Shown: positions 32,461-42,152 of the stretch, in pieces | How the letters are laid out: the number at the start of each line of letters is the position of its first letter | Position numbering within the stretch: the first letter of the stretch is position 1 | Assembly: GCA_030066195.1 (NCBI GenBank) | Contig: JASJCB010000018.1 | Location: forward strand, 1 to 64,000 | Direction: 5' to 3' | DNA from: Acidobacteriota bacterium | GTDB taxonomy: Bacteria; Acidobacteriota; Holophagae; Acanthopleuribacterales; Acanthopleuribacteraceae | Length of the DNA: 64,000 nucleotides | The notes under the pieces: generated by a model | Told to the model about the DNA's origin: nothing | Seen by the model: only the letters and a program-made list of their open reading frames with translations | Databases searched by the model: none | Translations under genes and position numbers: made by a program

Positions 32461-32885
32461 TTGAAACTGCGACCCGAGGCGATATGCAAACCCGCCCCAA
32501 ACTACCGAGAATTACAGCAACCCCTGACACATACACTCGAGCTCGAGAGCCTCCATTTTCTTTTCGAGGCGGCCAGGAAATCCAGGATCGTCAGGAGGCT
32601 CCCGTTGCCCGCGGCGCGATCCCGATCGCGCTCAACGATCGATCGCTCAGCACCAGTCGGCGATGTTGCGCTGCTCGGGGTCAATCCTCACGTAGTACAC
32701 ATGGATCGGACCGCCGAGGGCCAGGTCACGGAGGAGGAAGCGTTGTGAACAAGCTTCGCCTCAGCCCCTGTCATGGATTATCGATACTTTTGTCACAAAA
32801 GAAGATAACAAAAAAAAAATGCATACTACATCTAAAATGTGCTGCTATGATTTCATCTGTTTCTATAATTCAGAGGAGGATATCA
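32461..32885. other. Gene-poor stretch before the secreted Cys-rich peptide
   Basis: No frame here looks like a protein on either strand. A short minus-strand piece reading 'RIDPEQRNIADWC' followed by stops may be a remnant of a lost gene. An A-rich segment (32806-32819) and AT-rich DNA just before 32886 probably hold the promoter of the small secreted protein; a TATAAT occurs at about 32865, close to the ribosome site. Confidence 0.4.
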
Positions 32886-33143
32886 ATGAAAGTGATTCAA
32901 AAAATTACGAGCATGCTTGCTCTTTGCCTGGTACTGGGATTCGGCATAACACAGCTCACGACCAAGGCCTATGCCGGGAGCCGGAGTTGTCCCGCAAACC
33001 ACTGTGACGACCTCGACTGCATCACGTTCATGAACCCGATAAAAACCTGTGAAAAGAATATGCAGACGCATTATATCCACATCGTAAATTATTGTGGCCA
33101 GGTCAGATACTGTTATTTCAGTGTAAATTACGGTATCCCCTGA
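32886..33143 (+). CDS. Small secreted cysteine-rich peptide (85 aa)
   Basis: ATG with GGAGG directly upstream. Residues 1-30 are a clear signal peptide: Lys-containing start, hydrophobic MLALCLVLGFGITQL, and AYA cleavage before Gly31. The predicted mature part is about 55 residues with six Cys (SC, HC, DC, TC, YC, YC), enough for three disulfides, and is Tyr/Asn-rich towards the end. No family recognised. Possible roles include a secreted toxin, bacteriocin-like peptide or surface factor; nothing in the sequence decides. A hairpin terminator lies 140 bp downstream. Confidence 0.6.
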   Translation: MKVIQKITSMLALCLVLGFGITQLTTKAYAGSRSCPANHCDDLDCITFMNPIKTCEKNMQTHYIHIVNYCGQVRYCYFSVNYGIP

Positions 33144-33283
33144 GGACAATCCGAGCGCGAGGGCCTCCGGCCCCAACTCGAGGAAACCTGAGGATTCCCC
33201 GGAAACGCAAGGAGGCTCTCGCCGCGCAGAGGATGGGCAGGCGGAGCTATTCTTTCTGTTTGTGCTCCAGCCGCACGGGCTGT

Positions 33284-33305
33284 GAGAAACTGCGTTTCTC
33301 TTTTT
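33284..33305 (+). terminator. Rho-independent terminator-like hairpin
   Basis: GAGAAAC, three-base loop TGC, GTTTCTC, then TTTTT. It is on the plus strand behind the small secreted peptide gene. The stem is AT-rich and short (7 bp), so efficiency may be moderate. Confidence 0.5.
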
Positions 33306-33497
33306 GATCTTAAATTGGCGCGACCCTTGAAGCCGGCGGCGAGGCAAGACGCTTTGTAAAACAAAGGGTCTCAAATGCAAAAAATATCTTTACAATTGCT
33401 TTGTCGCCTATATGGCGACTTTTCAGATGTCGTCCTTGCTAAATAATTCATTTTTATGTATATAGCTAACTAGAGCTCTGTTTTCTACAACCTGGAG

Positions 33498-33523
33498 CTC
33501 GATTGTTCCCGGGAACAATCGAG
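33498..33523. repeat. Perfect 26-bp palindrome, copy 1
   Basis: Half-site CTCGATTGTTCCC followed directly by its exact reverse complement GGGAACAATCGAG. The zero-base spacer and length suit a dimeric DNA-binding protein or a cruciform. Its centre is 42 bp from that of copy 2, four turns of B-DNA. Confidence 0.9.
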
Positions 33524-33539
33524 TATTTTATGCATTGTC

Positions 33540-33565
33540 CTCGATTGTTCCCGGGAACAATCGAG
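33540..33565. repeat. Perfect 26-bp palindrome, copy 2
   Basis: Identical to copy 1 over all 26 bp, with 16 bp (TATTTTATGCATTGTC) between them. Flanking sequence differs, so only the palindrome and the adjoining GAGTAT are shared. It lies about 200 bp upstream of mutS2. Confidence 0.9.
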
Positions 33566-33768
33566 TATCAAACGTCCGAGTCCTTACGTCTTCCCGGGAA
33601 GATTTGCGTCAATTCGGCGATGTTACCGGCTCATGTTCAAGACTTTGGCGACATCCTGCCGAACAGGCCGGGAACCATTGCCAAACAGGCAGGGATTCTG
33701 TATGATCGAAAATCGTTTGTCACACCGGCAAATACTCAATTGGGGAGATTACCGATTGGATACCAGCT

Positions 33769-36171
33769 ATGAAAAGAAACAACGCGCCGGGGCGCGCTCC
33801 CCTTTTACAGGACCAAACGCGCGACGTCCTTGATTTTCCCACCGTCAAGGCCTTCTTCACCCAAAAGGCCCAGACCGCGGAGGGCAAGCGGCTCATTGCC
33901 GAAGCAGGGCTGATGCCGGTCGAGCAACAGGCCGCGCATTATGCCGAGTTGGATCAGTGGCGGCAACTCACCGCCGAGGGCCCCTTACTGCGCTTTCCCA
34001 CTTTGCCGGACGCCGCTTTCTTTGATCGCAAGCCCGCTGTCAAACCCTTCGATCGTCACCAACTGCGCACCATTCGCGACGTGCTGTTGTTCTGGCGCAA
34101 GATTCTGGTCAACGACCAGTTGGCTTTCGCCCGGGAGGGCCGCACCCGCGACCCGGATATCGATCAGTTGACCCGCGATATGGAGGGTATTTTCGACCCG
34201 GACGGCCATTGGAACGAGCATGTCTCGCCCCTCTACAGTCGCCTCATCCGCCAATTCTTCCAGGTGGAGGAACAGCTGGAGTCGGCCCTGCGCGGCCTGT
34301 TGCGGCGACATGCGGCCTATCTCAACGAGTCCATCATCTACGAGCGTAACCACCGCCGGGTGCTGGCCGTCAAAGTAGATTTCCGCGGCCGCGTCAAGGG
34401 CCTCCTGCACGATTACAGCTCGTCCGGCAATACCATCTATATAGAGCCCGCGGAAACCGTCAGTAAACAGAACCGGCTCACCGAAATTGAATCCGAAATC
34501 GAGGAAGAGCTATGGCGCATTCGCGTGGCGTTGAGCGAACGCATTCTGGCTCATCCCGTCATTTACGAAGTGATTTGTCCACTCCTGGCCAAATTGGATA
34601 CCATGCAGGCCCTGGCTTTGACCACCCACCAGGCAAGGCTCACCTGCCTGAAACCCAACCACGAGGGCAAACTCTATTTGTTGGAAGCCAGACACCCTTT
34701 CCTGGATGAGGCCTTCGCCCCCTTCCGCAAGGCGTACTATGAGAGCGAGGACGAGGACAAAAACCGCATGGTGCCCTTCAGCCTCCACCTGGACGAGGAC
34801 CTCCGCGGCCTGGTGATTTCCGGCGCCAACACCGGCGGTAAAACCGTCACCCTGAAAACGACCGGCCTCCTGTCATGGCTGGCCAACAGCGGGTTTCCGG
34901 TACCCGTCGACGAGGGCAGCGAGATTCCCTTCTACAGCACTATTTTGGCGGATATCGGCGACAACCAGTCGCTGAGCCATAACCTGTCCACCTTTGCCTC
35001 TCACCTGGTCAACCTGCGTCACATCCTGGAGGTACGGGAAGAGCATGCCCTGATCCTGCTGGACGAACTTGGCAGCGGTACCGACCCCAACGAGGGCAAC
35101 GCCCTGGGTCAGGCCCTGATTGAAGAAATCATCGGTCGCGGCTTTCACCTGTTGATTACTACCCATCAACAGATTCTGTGTACCCTGGCCATGAGCCATC
35201 CCAACCTGGAGAACGGTTCCATGGCCTTCGACGCCCGTCGTCTGAAACCCATCTACCGCTTTCAACAGGGAGTGCCGGGCCGTTCCCACGCCCTGGAAAT
35301 CGCCGCGAGCGCCGGCCTGCCCGCTTCCGTCTTGCAGCGCGCCCGCCAACTGGTGGACGACGACCAGGTGGATATTCAGGCCGCTATCCGAAACCTGCAA
35401 CAGCAACACAAGGAACTGCACAAACAAAAACAAAAGCTGCGTCGCGACGAACTTCGTCTTCACCACCGCATCAAGGAAGGTCGCGAGGAAAGCGAAAAAC
35501 TGAAGCGCCTGCAAGAACAACTGCGCGAAAAGACACGGGACCGCCTGAACAAGGCCGTGGAAAAAGCCGAAAAGGAACTGCGCGGTCTGTTGGCCGATGT
35601 TTCCAGTCAAAAACAACGCCGCGCCGGTATGGCCAAACTGGCCGCCGCCAAAAAACAAATCATGGAACCTTACGGCGAAAACCAAAAGCAGGCCGGCGCC
35701 TTACCGGTATCCTCGGGAATTCCGTCCGGCGATTGGGAGAAGGGCGACCGGGTTTTCCTGAAGACTTTCAAGCAGGAAGGCGTGCTGTCGGACCTGGATC
35801 GCAAGCGGGCCCATGTCGACATCAACGGCAAGGTTTTTACAGCGGCAATCGGTGATGTCATTCATCTCGGTAAAGCGGGGGAACGGGGCGGAAAGACCCG
35901 GCTTCACGATTCCGTGGAAACCGATGATGCGCTTTCCTTCGAACTGCGCCTGTTGGGTTTCCGCGTGGACGACGCGCTACTGGAATTGGACCGCACCATC
36001 GACGAAGCCATGCGCAGGGGTCTACCTTTTTTAAAGGTGATTCACGGACACGGCAGCGGCGCTCTAAAGAAGGCTGTGCGTGACTTTCTGGCCTCCCACC
36101 AGGCGCGAAACGGCTTTACGGTGAGGCTGGATCGTGAAAATGATGGTATAACTGAGGTCAAGTTTGAGTAA
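33769..36171 (+). CDS. mutS2: MutS2 family ATPase/endonuclease
   Basis: 800-aa MutS paralogue that lacks the mismatch-binding domain and carries a C-terminal Smr nuclease domain. Members suppress homologous recombination or act in ribosome rescue, depending on species. The clamp and lever helices occupy about residues 1-320. The ATPase has Walker A 'VISGANTGGKTVTLKT' (about 349-364), 'DNQSLSHNLSTFASHLVNL' (about 402-420) and Walker B LILLDELGSGTDP (about 427-439). A long Lys/Gln/Glu-rich coiled coil (about 540-650) follows. The Smr domain begins near 722, with 'ELRLLGFRVDDALLELD' and the catalytic-loop KVIHGHGSGALKKAV. ATG 33769 has only a weak ribosome site. A kinase gene follows after 129 bp. 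Confidence 0.95.
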   Translation: MKRNNAPGRAPLLQDQTRDVLDFPTVKAFFTQKAQTAEGKRLIAEAGLMPVEQQAAHYAELDQWRQLTAEGPLLRFPTLPDAAFFDRKPAVKPFDRHQLRTIRDVLLFWRKILVNDQLAFAREGRTRDPDIDQLTRDMEGIFDPDGHWNEHVSPLYSRLIRQFFQVEEQLESALRGLLRRHAAYLNESIIYERNHRRVLAVKVDFRGRVKGLLHDYSSSGNTIYIEPAETVSKQNRLTEIESEIEEELWRIRVALSERILAHPVIYEVICPLLAKLDTMQALALTTHQARLTCLKPNHEGKLYLLEARHPFLDEAFAPFRKAYYESEDEDKNRMVPFSLHLDEDLRGLVISGANTGGKTVTLKTTGLLSWLANSGFPVPVDEGSEIPFYSTILADIGDNQSLSHNLSTFASHLVNLRHILEVREEHALILLDELGSGTDPNEGNALGQALIEEIIGRGFHLLITTHQQILCTLAMSHPNLENGSMAFDARRLKPIYRFQQGVPGRSHALEIAASAGLPASVLQRARQLVDDDQVDIQAAIRNLQQQHKELHKQKQKLRRDELRLHHRIKEGREESEKLKRLQEQLREKTRDRLNKAVEKAEKELRGLLADVSSQKQRRAGMAKLAAAKKQIMEPYGENQKQAGALPVSSGIPSGDWEKGDRVFLKTFKQEGVLSDLDRKRAHVDINGKVFTAAIGDVIHLGKAGERGGKTRLHDSVETDDALSFELRLLGFRVDDALLELDRTIDEAMRRGLPFLKVIHGHGSGALKKAVRDFLASHQARNGFTVRLDRENDGITEVKFE

Positions 36172-36300
36172 AATCGGTCCGATTTTCTTAAAGACAGCCT
36201 GTTGGTCGTTGCCAACGAAGTGAAAAAAAGGGAAATTGACAACATCCTCAACGAAAAAAAGGCGTATACCTTACAGTGAAATGTTGTATCTTGTGAACCC

Positions 36301-37401
36301 ATGTTGGAAAAAAACAAACTTATCCTTATTGGCAGTATGCCGGACAAACTACAGGAAATTGCAGGGATCGCGAGCGATCTCGGCTTCGCCGTGATTGAAA
36401 TCGAAGACCCCGACGCCATTCCGCATTCTACCGATGAATGCGCCGCCGTTCTAACGCTCTTGGTAGAAGAAGACGATGCGGGTCAACTCGAAGCATGGGG
36501 AACCCACCTGAAGGCCGCCGAAGTGCCCTTCATTACGATTACCGACGACAGCGAGGAAATGACCCTATGCGCCTTCAGTTGCGGCGCATTCAGCAACTGG
36601 CCGTTCAATATGACTCCGGCCTCCCTGATGGCCCGTCTTCAAAACGTTGCCCTCCGACTGAACTATGAACAAAAATTGAAACAACGCATCCGCGACCTGG
36701 AGCAGATGAACCAGCGCATGAAACGCTACGTCGGCAACGTGGCGCACGATCTTCGCGGTCCGCTGGGCAAATTGATCAACACCAGCGAGGTTCTGCTCTC
36801 CGGCGTGGAAGCCGACTCTTTGGACACCTTTTATAAAATCATGGCGCGCACCAGCCGCAGAGGCTTCGAACTGGTCAACAATATCCTGGATATGACCTCG
36901 CTGGAAAGCGGCAAACTGCGCATCGTCCAAAGTCGCTGTAATTTAAGCGAAATTGCCGATCAGGTCATCACGGAACTCAACTACCTGGCTTCCGATAAAG
37001 AAATCAGCCTGCGCAATCGCATTCTCATGCCTATCGACATCGTAGGCGATCAACAGCGGCTACTTCAGGTCCTCTCCAATCTGGTCACCAACGCGGTTAA
37101 GTTCACCCCGCGTTTCGGAACCGTCACCGTTCAGGCAAAGCCGGGCGACGGCGGTATGCGCGTGCAGGTTATCGACACCGGCGTGGGCATGTCCGATGCA
37201 ATCGTGGCCAATCTCTTCGAATTGGGCGAGGGCAAAAAAAGCACCCTGGGAACCGAGGGCGAACGCGGTACCGGACTTGGTCTGGCCATCGCCCAGGAAA
37301 TCATCCGGGCCCACGGCTCGGAAATTACGGTGAACAGTGTCCCGGGTGAAGGCAGTACCTTCTCATTCATGCTGCCCGTATGGCAGGAGCAGGATACTTA
37401 A
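36301..37401 (+). CDS. Cytoplasmic sensor histidine kinase with degenerate receiver-like N-terminus
   Basis: 366-aa kinase without membrane segments. Residues 1-120 have receiver-like alpha/beta alternation but lack the conserved phospho-acceptor Asp and Lys pattern ('LILIGSMPD', 'AVLTLLVEE', 'PFITITDDSEE'), so they probably form a pseudo-receiver. A coiled linker leads to HisKA with YVGNVAHDLRGPLGKLINT (His near 149). The HATPase has QVLSNLVTNAVKFTP (N box), VIDTGVGMSD (G1) and GERGTGLGLAIAQ (G2). It is followed after 38 bp by the large propeller kinase on the same strand, so the two may work together. The start at 36301 is the first ATG; its ribosome site is poor. Confidence 0.85.
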   Translation: MLEKNKLILIGSMPDKLQEIAGIASDLGFAVIEIEDPDAIPHSTDECAAVLTLLVEEDDAGQLEAWGTHLKAAEVPFITITDDSEEMTLCAFSCGAFSNWPFNMTPASLMARLQNVALRLNYEQKLKQRIRDLEQMNQRMKRYVGNVAHDLRGPLGKLINTSEVLLSGVEADSLDTFYKIMARTSRRGFELVNNILDMTSLESGKLRIVQSRCNLSEIADQVITELNYLASDKEISLRNRILMPIDIVGDQQRLLQVLSNLVTNAVKFTPRFGTVTVQAKPGDGGMRVQVIDTGVGMSDAIVANLFELGEGKKSTLGTEGERGTGLGLAIAQEIIRAHGSEITVNSVPGEGSTFSFMLPVWQEQDT

Positions 37402-37439
37402 AAAATCCATGAATCTCTCTTTGTTTAGGAGCACATCTA

Positions 37440-40400
37440 TTGAAGGAGCCGGAGTATACCCCGCGGCATGGGGGGATTCCCCATATCATACGGCTGATTT
37501 CAGCCCTATGGATCCTCGCTCTGCCCCTCCGAGCCCAGCCCGGTTCCGCGCTTTTTGAACGCCTGTCCCTGGAAGAAGGACTGACGCAAAGCAGTGTCTA
37601 CCAGGTTTTACAGGATCGACGCGGATTGATCTGGGTCGCGACGCAGGGCGACCTCAACCTTTACGACGGTTACAAGTTCCGGGTGATCCATTACAGTCCC
37701 GAGGTTCCGGGGACGGTCCCCGGCAATTATCTCGTCTCCCTGGCCGAAGGTCCCGACGACATCATCTGGGCGGGTTCCTGGGGCACCGGTGTCGATCGTT
37801 ATGACCGCAAGACGGGCACCTTTCGCAAGTTCAGACACAATCCCGACGACCCGAACAGCCTCTCCGGTGATATGGTGCGCGTGCTGCTGGTGGACCCCGG
37901 CGATCCGCACATCCTCTGGGTCGGCACGGACGGGTTCGGCCTGAACCGCCTGGATACCCGCACCGAAACCTTTGAACGCTTCCGCCGTGAAGCCGGTAAA
38001 CCCAACAGTCTTTTCGATGATCGCGTCGCTTCGCTGTTGATCGACCACGAGGGCTTCCTCTGGGTGGGCACCATGGGCGGCGGGCTGAATCGATACCATA
38101 AAGATACCGACGATTTCTCCCATTACCGACGCCTGCCCGACGACCAGATCGGCGCACTGCCCGACGACAACGTTCTCTCCCTGTTCGAGGACGGTCAAAA
38201 CCGGCTCTGGGTAGGCACCGGGGGAGGACTTTGTCTGTTCGATCGCGAGGCCGGCCTGTTCAAGGTCTTCCGCCACATTTCCGGCGATCGGACCAGTCTG
38301 GCCGACGACACCGTTACAGCCGTTATCGAATCCGAGGAAGTTCCCGGCGACCTGTGGGTGGGCACCAACGACGGTCTTTCCTATTTCGACCACAAGACCG
38401 AAACCTTCACCACCTTCCGGCACAATCCCAGCCTGCCCAAAAGCCTCAGCCACAACATCGTCGAGGATCTGTTCTATGACCGCACCGGTATCCTTTGGGT
38501 CGGCACCTACGGCAACGGCATCAGCAAGCTCAATCGGGCGAGCGCCGACTTCAATCACCGGCAACACGAACCGGGTAACCCCAATTCGCTGGGCCATAAC
38601 GATGTGCTCGGGTTTTACGAGGACGCCTCGGGCGGTCTTTGGGTGGGCACCACCGGCGGCCTGAATTATTTCCACCCCGACAGTGAACGGGTCACTCATT
38701 TCATCCACGACGGTACCCCTGACAGCATTGCCAACAACCGGGTCCAGTGCTTCTTCGAGGACAGCCGAGGCCGCTTCTGGCTGGGCACCTACGGTGGGCT
38801 TGACCTGCTGGACCGCAACACGGGAAACATCACGCACTACCCGCACAAGCCCGGCGATCCCACTTCCCTGAGCCACGATCACGTGCGCGTGATCCTGGAA
38901 GACCATCAGGGTGACCTCTGGGTAGGCACCCGCGGCGGCGGCCTCAACAAGAAAACGGAATACGGCTTTCGCGCCTTTCGCGCTGACAGCGATGTAGAGG
39001 GAGGCCTGCCGCACGATATGGTCTACGACCTGTATCAGGATCCGCCTGAAAGGGGCGGGGAGATATGGATCGGCACGCGCGGCGGACTGAGTCTCTTCGA
39101 TCCCGTCCGCGAGACATTCATCAATTACCGGCACGACCAGAAAGACAAAACCAGCCTGAGTCACAACCAGGTCATGGATATCCACCCGGATCCGGCCACC
39201 GACGGCGAACAGCTCTGGTTGGCGACCCTGGGCGGCGGGCTCAATTTCTTCAACCGGCAGACCGGTAGATTCAAGGCTTATCGCGAACCGGACGGACTGC
39301 CCAACGATGTGGTTTACGGCACGCTCAGCGACGATCGCGGTCATTTGTGGGTCAGCACCAACAAGGGCATCGCCCGCTTCAATCCGACAGACGAAACCTT
39401 TTTTCCTTATGACCGCAATGACGGCCTGCAATCCAATGAATTCAACGGCGGCGCCTTCATGCGTTCGGCCTCGGGCAAGATGTACTTCGGCGGTATCAAC
39501 GGCTTCAACGTATTCCGGCCCGAGGATCTACGCACCGAAACCGATCCCCCCCAGGTCATGATCACCGACCTCAGCATCTTCAACAAATCGGTACGACCGG
39601 TCTGGGAAGACCCGGAAAGCCCGCTGGATCGTCCCGTCTCGGAAATCTCGCGCCTGGTTCTGGACCACAAGGCCTACGTCTTTTCCTTCGAATTTGCCGC
39701 GTTGCACTACGCCGCGCCGCACGATAACCGCTACGCCTACATGCTGGAGGGCTTCGATCAAGATTGGATCAACACGGGCGCCGACAAGCGGTTCGCCACC
39801 TATACCAGCCTGGCCCCGGACACCTATACCTTCCGGGTCAAAGCCGCCAACAAGGACGGCGTTTGGAGCGAGGAAGACGCCTCTATCCAGGTGGTCATTC
39901 TGCCGCATCCCCTGCGCTCCAAACCGGCGTTGGCCGTATACGTGCTGTGCCTTATCTTACTGGCGCGACAACTGTGGATACACCACAAACGCAAGCTGGA
40001 GCGAGAGCGGCGCATCCAGATGGAACGTATGGAAGCACAACGAGAGCACCGCGTGGTTCAGCGTCTCAAACAGGTCGACAAGCTGAAAGACGAGTTCCTG
40101 GCCAATACCTCCCACGAATTGCGCACACCGCTCAACGGCATTATCGGCCTTACCGAATCGCTGATCGACGGCGTCGCCGGGGAACTGTCGCCCAAGGCGC
40201 GCTACAACCTGACCATGATCGCGGCCAGCGGCAAGCGCCTGGCCAGTCTGGTCAACGACATCCTCGATTTCTCCAAACTGCAAAACAAAAGCCTGGAACT
40301 GCACACCCGCGCGGTGGACCTGAGCGCGCTGACCGATGTGGTGGTCACCCTGCTGCGGCCGCTTATCGGCAAGCGGGACCTGGTGCTGGAAAACTGCATC

Positions 40401-42128
40401 CCGCCGAACCTGCCTCCGGTACTGGCCGATGAGAATCGCTTGCAGCAGATCCTCCATAACCTGGTCGGCAACGCCGTCAAGTTCACCGAGAAAGGCCGCG
40501 TGGATGTCACCGCCGCGGTCAAGGGCGATATGGTCGAGGTTTCGGTCACCGATACCGGCATCGGCATTCCCGGGGAGAAGTTGGAATTGATCTTCGATTC
40601 CTTCGAACAATTGGACGGCACCCATACCCGCGCCCAGGGCGGCACAGGTCTGGGTCTGGCCATCACCCGCAAACTGGTCAACCTGCACGGCGGTACCGTT
40701 GAAGCCGTATCACGACTGAACGAGGGCTCCACCTTCCGATTCACCCTGCCAGTAACCGGCGAGGCGCCCGACCCACTGGAGGAAAACCACACCATCTCCA
40801 GATTACAGGAAGTCAACTTCGAGACGCCGGCCGATCGGATCGACCGGGAGAAAAGCGACAGCGAAGGCTTCAACATCCTGATCGTGGACGACGAGGCGGT
40901 TAACCGCCAGGTGCTGACCAACCAGTTGGCTTTGCAAAACTACCGTATTACCGAGGCGTCGGGCGGACCCGAGGCACTGGAATTGCTGGAGAAGAACGGT
41001 AATCGCTTCGACCTGATTCTGCTGGATATCATGATGCCGGGCATGTCCGGCTACGAGGTCTGCGAGAAATTGCGACAGCATCACCCGGTTCACGAGCTGC
41101 CGATCATCTTCCTCACGGCTCGCAACCAGGTCAACGACCTGGTCAACGCCTTCGCCGCCGGCGCCAACGACTACCTGTCGAAACCCGTCTCCAAAAACGA
41201 ACTACTGTCCCGCGTCAACACCCACCTTTGCCTGCTGGACATCAATCGCAACCTGGAACAAAAAGTCAGCGAACGTACCCGCGACCTGCGCGCGGTCAAC
41301 GAGAAGATCATCCGTACTCAAAAACAACTGGTAGTACAGGAGAAACTGGCCTCGCTGGGCACGCTCACCGCGGGCATCGCCCATGAGATCAAGAACCCGT
41401 TGAACTTCGTCAACAATTTCGCGGAACTGATCATTGAACTGACGGGAGAGCTGAGCAACGAGTTGGCGTCGGTATACGAGCAACTATCGCCGGACGCCTA
41501 CACCTATTTCGACGAGGTGATCGGCGACCTGCACCGCAACGCCGTTTCCATCCACAAACACGGAACCCGCGCCAACCACATTGTCCAGAGTATGATGAAC
41601 CTGGCCAGGGGCGATCGGGGCGAGTGGCGTGAGGCCGAATTGAATCCGCTGGTGGAGGAGTTCGCCAACATGGCCTACCACGGCTGGCCGGGCATGAAAA
41701 ACGGCGCTCGGGTGCAGTTGGAAAAACAATATGACAGCGCGGTGGGCAAGGTTTCCATATCGGTCCAGGACCTGAGCCGAGTGATCATCAACCTGGTCAA
41801 TAACGCCCTGCAAGCGGTTGTTGAAAAGGCCCACGAAGACGAGGCGGACTATCTGCCGAAGATCAGCGTCACCACCCGCGATAACGAGGAAACGGTAACC
41901 ATCGTCATCGCGGACAACGGCCCGGGCATCGACCGCGAACACCTGGACAAGATCTTCACGCCTTTCTTCACCACGCGGCCGACGGGCTCGGGCAACATCG
42001 GCCTGGGCTTGTACATCTGCTACGACATCGTGGTCAACGAACACGGCGGCGAGTTGAAGGTAGACTCCCAGCCGGGTCAGGGCACCCGCTTCGACATCAT
42101 CCTACCCAAAGAGCGCCATGCGTCATAA
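37440..42128 (+). CDS. Giant hybrid sensor kinase: beta-propeller sensor, kinase, receiver, second kinase
   Basis: 1562-aa sensor closely similar in layout to the one at 9993-14837. TTG start at 37440 with AGGAG upstream, then a hydrophobic export segment (about residues 18-32). Reg_prop propeller repeats fill about 35-750 (for example LWVGTGGGLCLFDRE); a Y_Y_Y domain ends near 820, and one membrane helix is at about 830-850. Kinase 1: SHELRTPLNGIIG (His near 892), HATPase with DTGIGIPGE and GGTGLGLAI. Receiver: LILLDIMMPGMSG (Asp near 1195). Kinase 2 is NtrB-like: GIAHEIKNPLNFVNN (His near 1316) with IADNGPGID and 'GSGNIGLGLYICYDIV'. No DNA-binding output. The last 170 bp are duplicated 1.26 kb downstream, beyond the Rpn gene. 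Confidence 0.9.
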   Translation: MKEPEYTPRHGGIPHIIRLISALWILALPLRAQPGSALFERLSLEEGLTQSSVYQVLQDRRGLIWVATQGDLNLYDGYKFRVIHYSPEVPGTVPGNYLVSLAEGPDDIIWAGSWGTGVDRYDRKTGTFRKFRHNPDDPNSLSGDMVRVLLVDPGDPHILWVGTDGFGLNRLDTRTETFERFRREAGKPNSLFDDRVASLLIDHEGFLWVGTMGGGLNRYHKDTDDFSHYRRLPDDQIGALPDDNVLSLFEDGQNRLWVGTGGGLCLFDREAGLFKVFRHISGDRTSLADDTVTAVIESEEVPGDLWVGTNDGLSYFDHKTETFTTFRHNPSLPKSLSHNIVEDLFYDRTGILWVGTYGNGISKLNRASADFNHRQHEPGNPNSLGHNDVLGFYEDASGGLWVGTTGGLNYFHPDSERVTHFIHDGTPDSIANNRVQCFFEDSRGRFWLGTYGGLDLLDRNTGNITHYPHKPGDPTSLSHDHVRVILEDHQGDLWVGTRGGGLNKKTEYGFRAFRADSDVEGGLPHDMVYDLYQDPPERGGEIWIGTRGGLSLFDPVRETFINYRHDQKDKTSLSHNQVMDIHPDPATDGEQLWLATLGGGLNFFNRQTGRFKAYREPDGLPNDVVYGTLSDDRGHLWVSTNKGIARFNPTDETFFPYDRNDGLQSNEFNGGAFMRSASGKMYFGGINGFNVFRPEDLRTETDPPQVMITDLSIFNKSVRPVWEDPESPLDRPVSEISRLVLDHKAYVFSFEFAALHYAAPHDNRYAYMLEGFDQDWINTGADKRFATYTSLAPDTYTFRVKAANKDGVWSEEDASIQVVILPHPLRSKPALAVYVLCLILLARQLWIHHKRKLERERRIQMERMEAQREHRVVQRLKQVDKLKDEFLANTSHELRTPLNGIIGLTESLIDGVAGELSPKARYNLTMIAASGKRLASLVNDILDFSKLQNKSLELHTRAVDLSALTDVVVTLLRPLIGKRDLVLENCIPPNLPPVLADENRLQQILHNLVGNAVKFTEKGRVDVTAAVKGDMVEVSVTDTGIGIPGEKLELIFDSFEQLDGTHTRAQGGTGLGLAITRKLVNLHGGTVEAVSRLNEGSTFRFTLPVTGEAPDPLEENHTISRLQEVNFETPADRIDREKSDSEGFNILIVDDEAVNRQVLTNQLALQNYRITEASGGPEALELLEKNGNRFDLILLDIMMPGMSGYEVCEKLRQHHPVHELPIIFLTARNQVNDLVNAFAAGANDYLSKPVSKNELLSRVNTHLCLLDINRNLEQKVSERTRDLRAVNEKIIRTQKQLVVQEKLASLGTLTAGIAHEIKNPLNFVNNFAELIIELTGELSNELASVYEQLSPDAYTYFDEVIGDLHRNAVSIHKHGTRANHIVQSMMNLARGDRGEWREAELNPLVEEFANMAYHGWPGMKNGARVQLEKQYDSAVGKVSISVQDLSRVIINLVNNALQAVVEKAHEDEADYLPKISVTTRDNEETVTIVIADNGPGIDREHLDKIFTPFFTTRPTGSGNIGLGLYICYDIVVNEHGGELKVDSQPGQGTRFDIILPKERHAS

Positions 42129-42145
42129 GGTGTGAGCCGTATACC
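41960..42145. repeat. Direct repeat of the kinase 3' end, copy 1 (in the intact gene)
   Basis: About 185 bp covering the last 56 codons of the hybrid kinase plus about 17 bp beyond the stop. Copy 2 is at 43218-43403. The two differ at scattered single bases only, and both end with the codons for PKERHAS followed by a stop. Confidence 0.85.
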
Positions 42146-42152
42146 ACGAAAC

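Larger units (their letters stand above)
33144..33768. other. Intergenic region with a terminator and twin palindromes
   Basis: 625 bp without a gene. It holds a terminator-like hairpin (33284-33305), an AT-rich patch (33360-33480), two identical 26-bp palindromes (33498-33523 and 33540-33565) and a related 14-bp palindrome TCTTCCCGGGAAGA at about 33592-33605. The downstream gene is mutS2. Confidence 0.6.
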
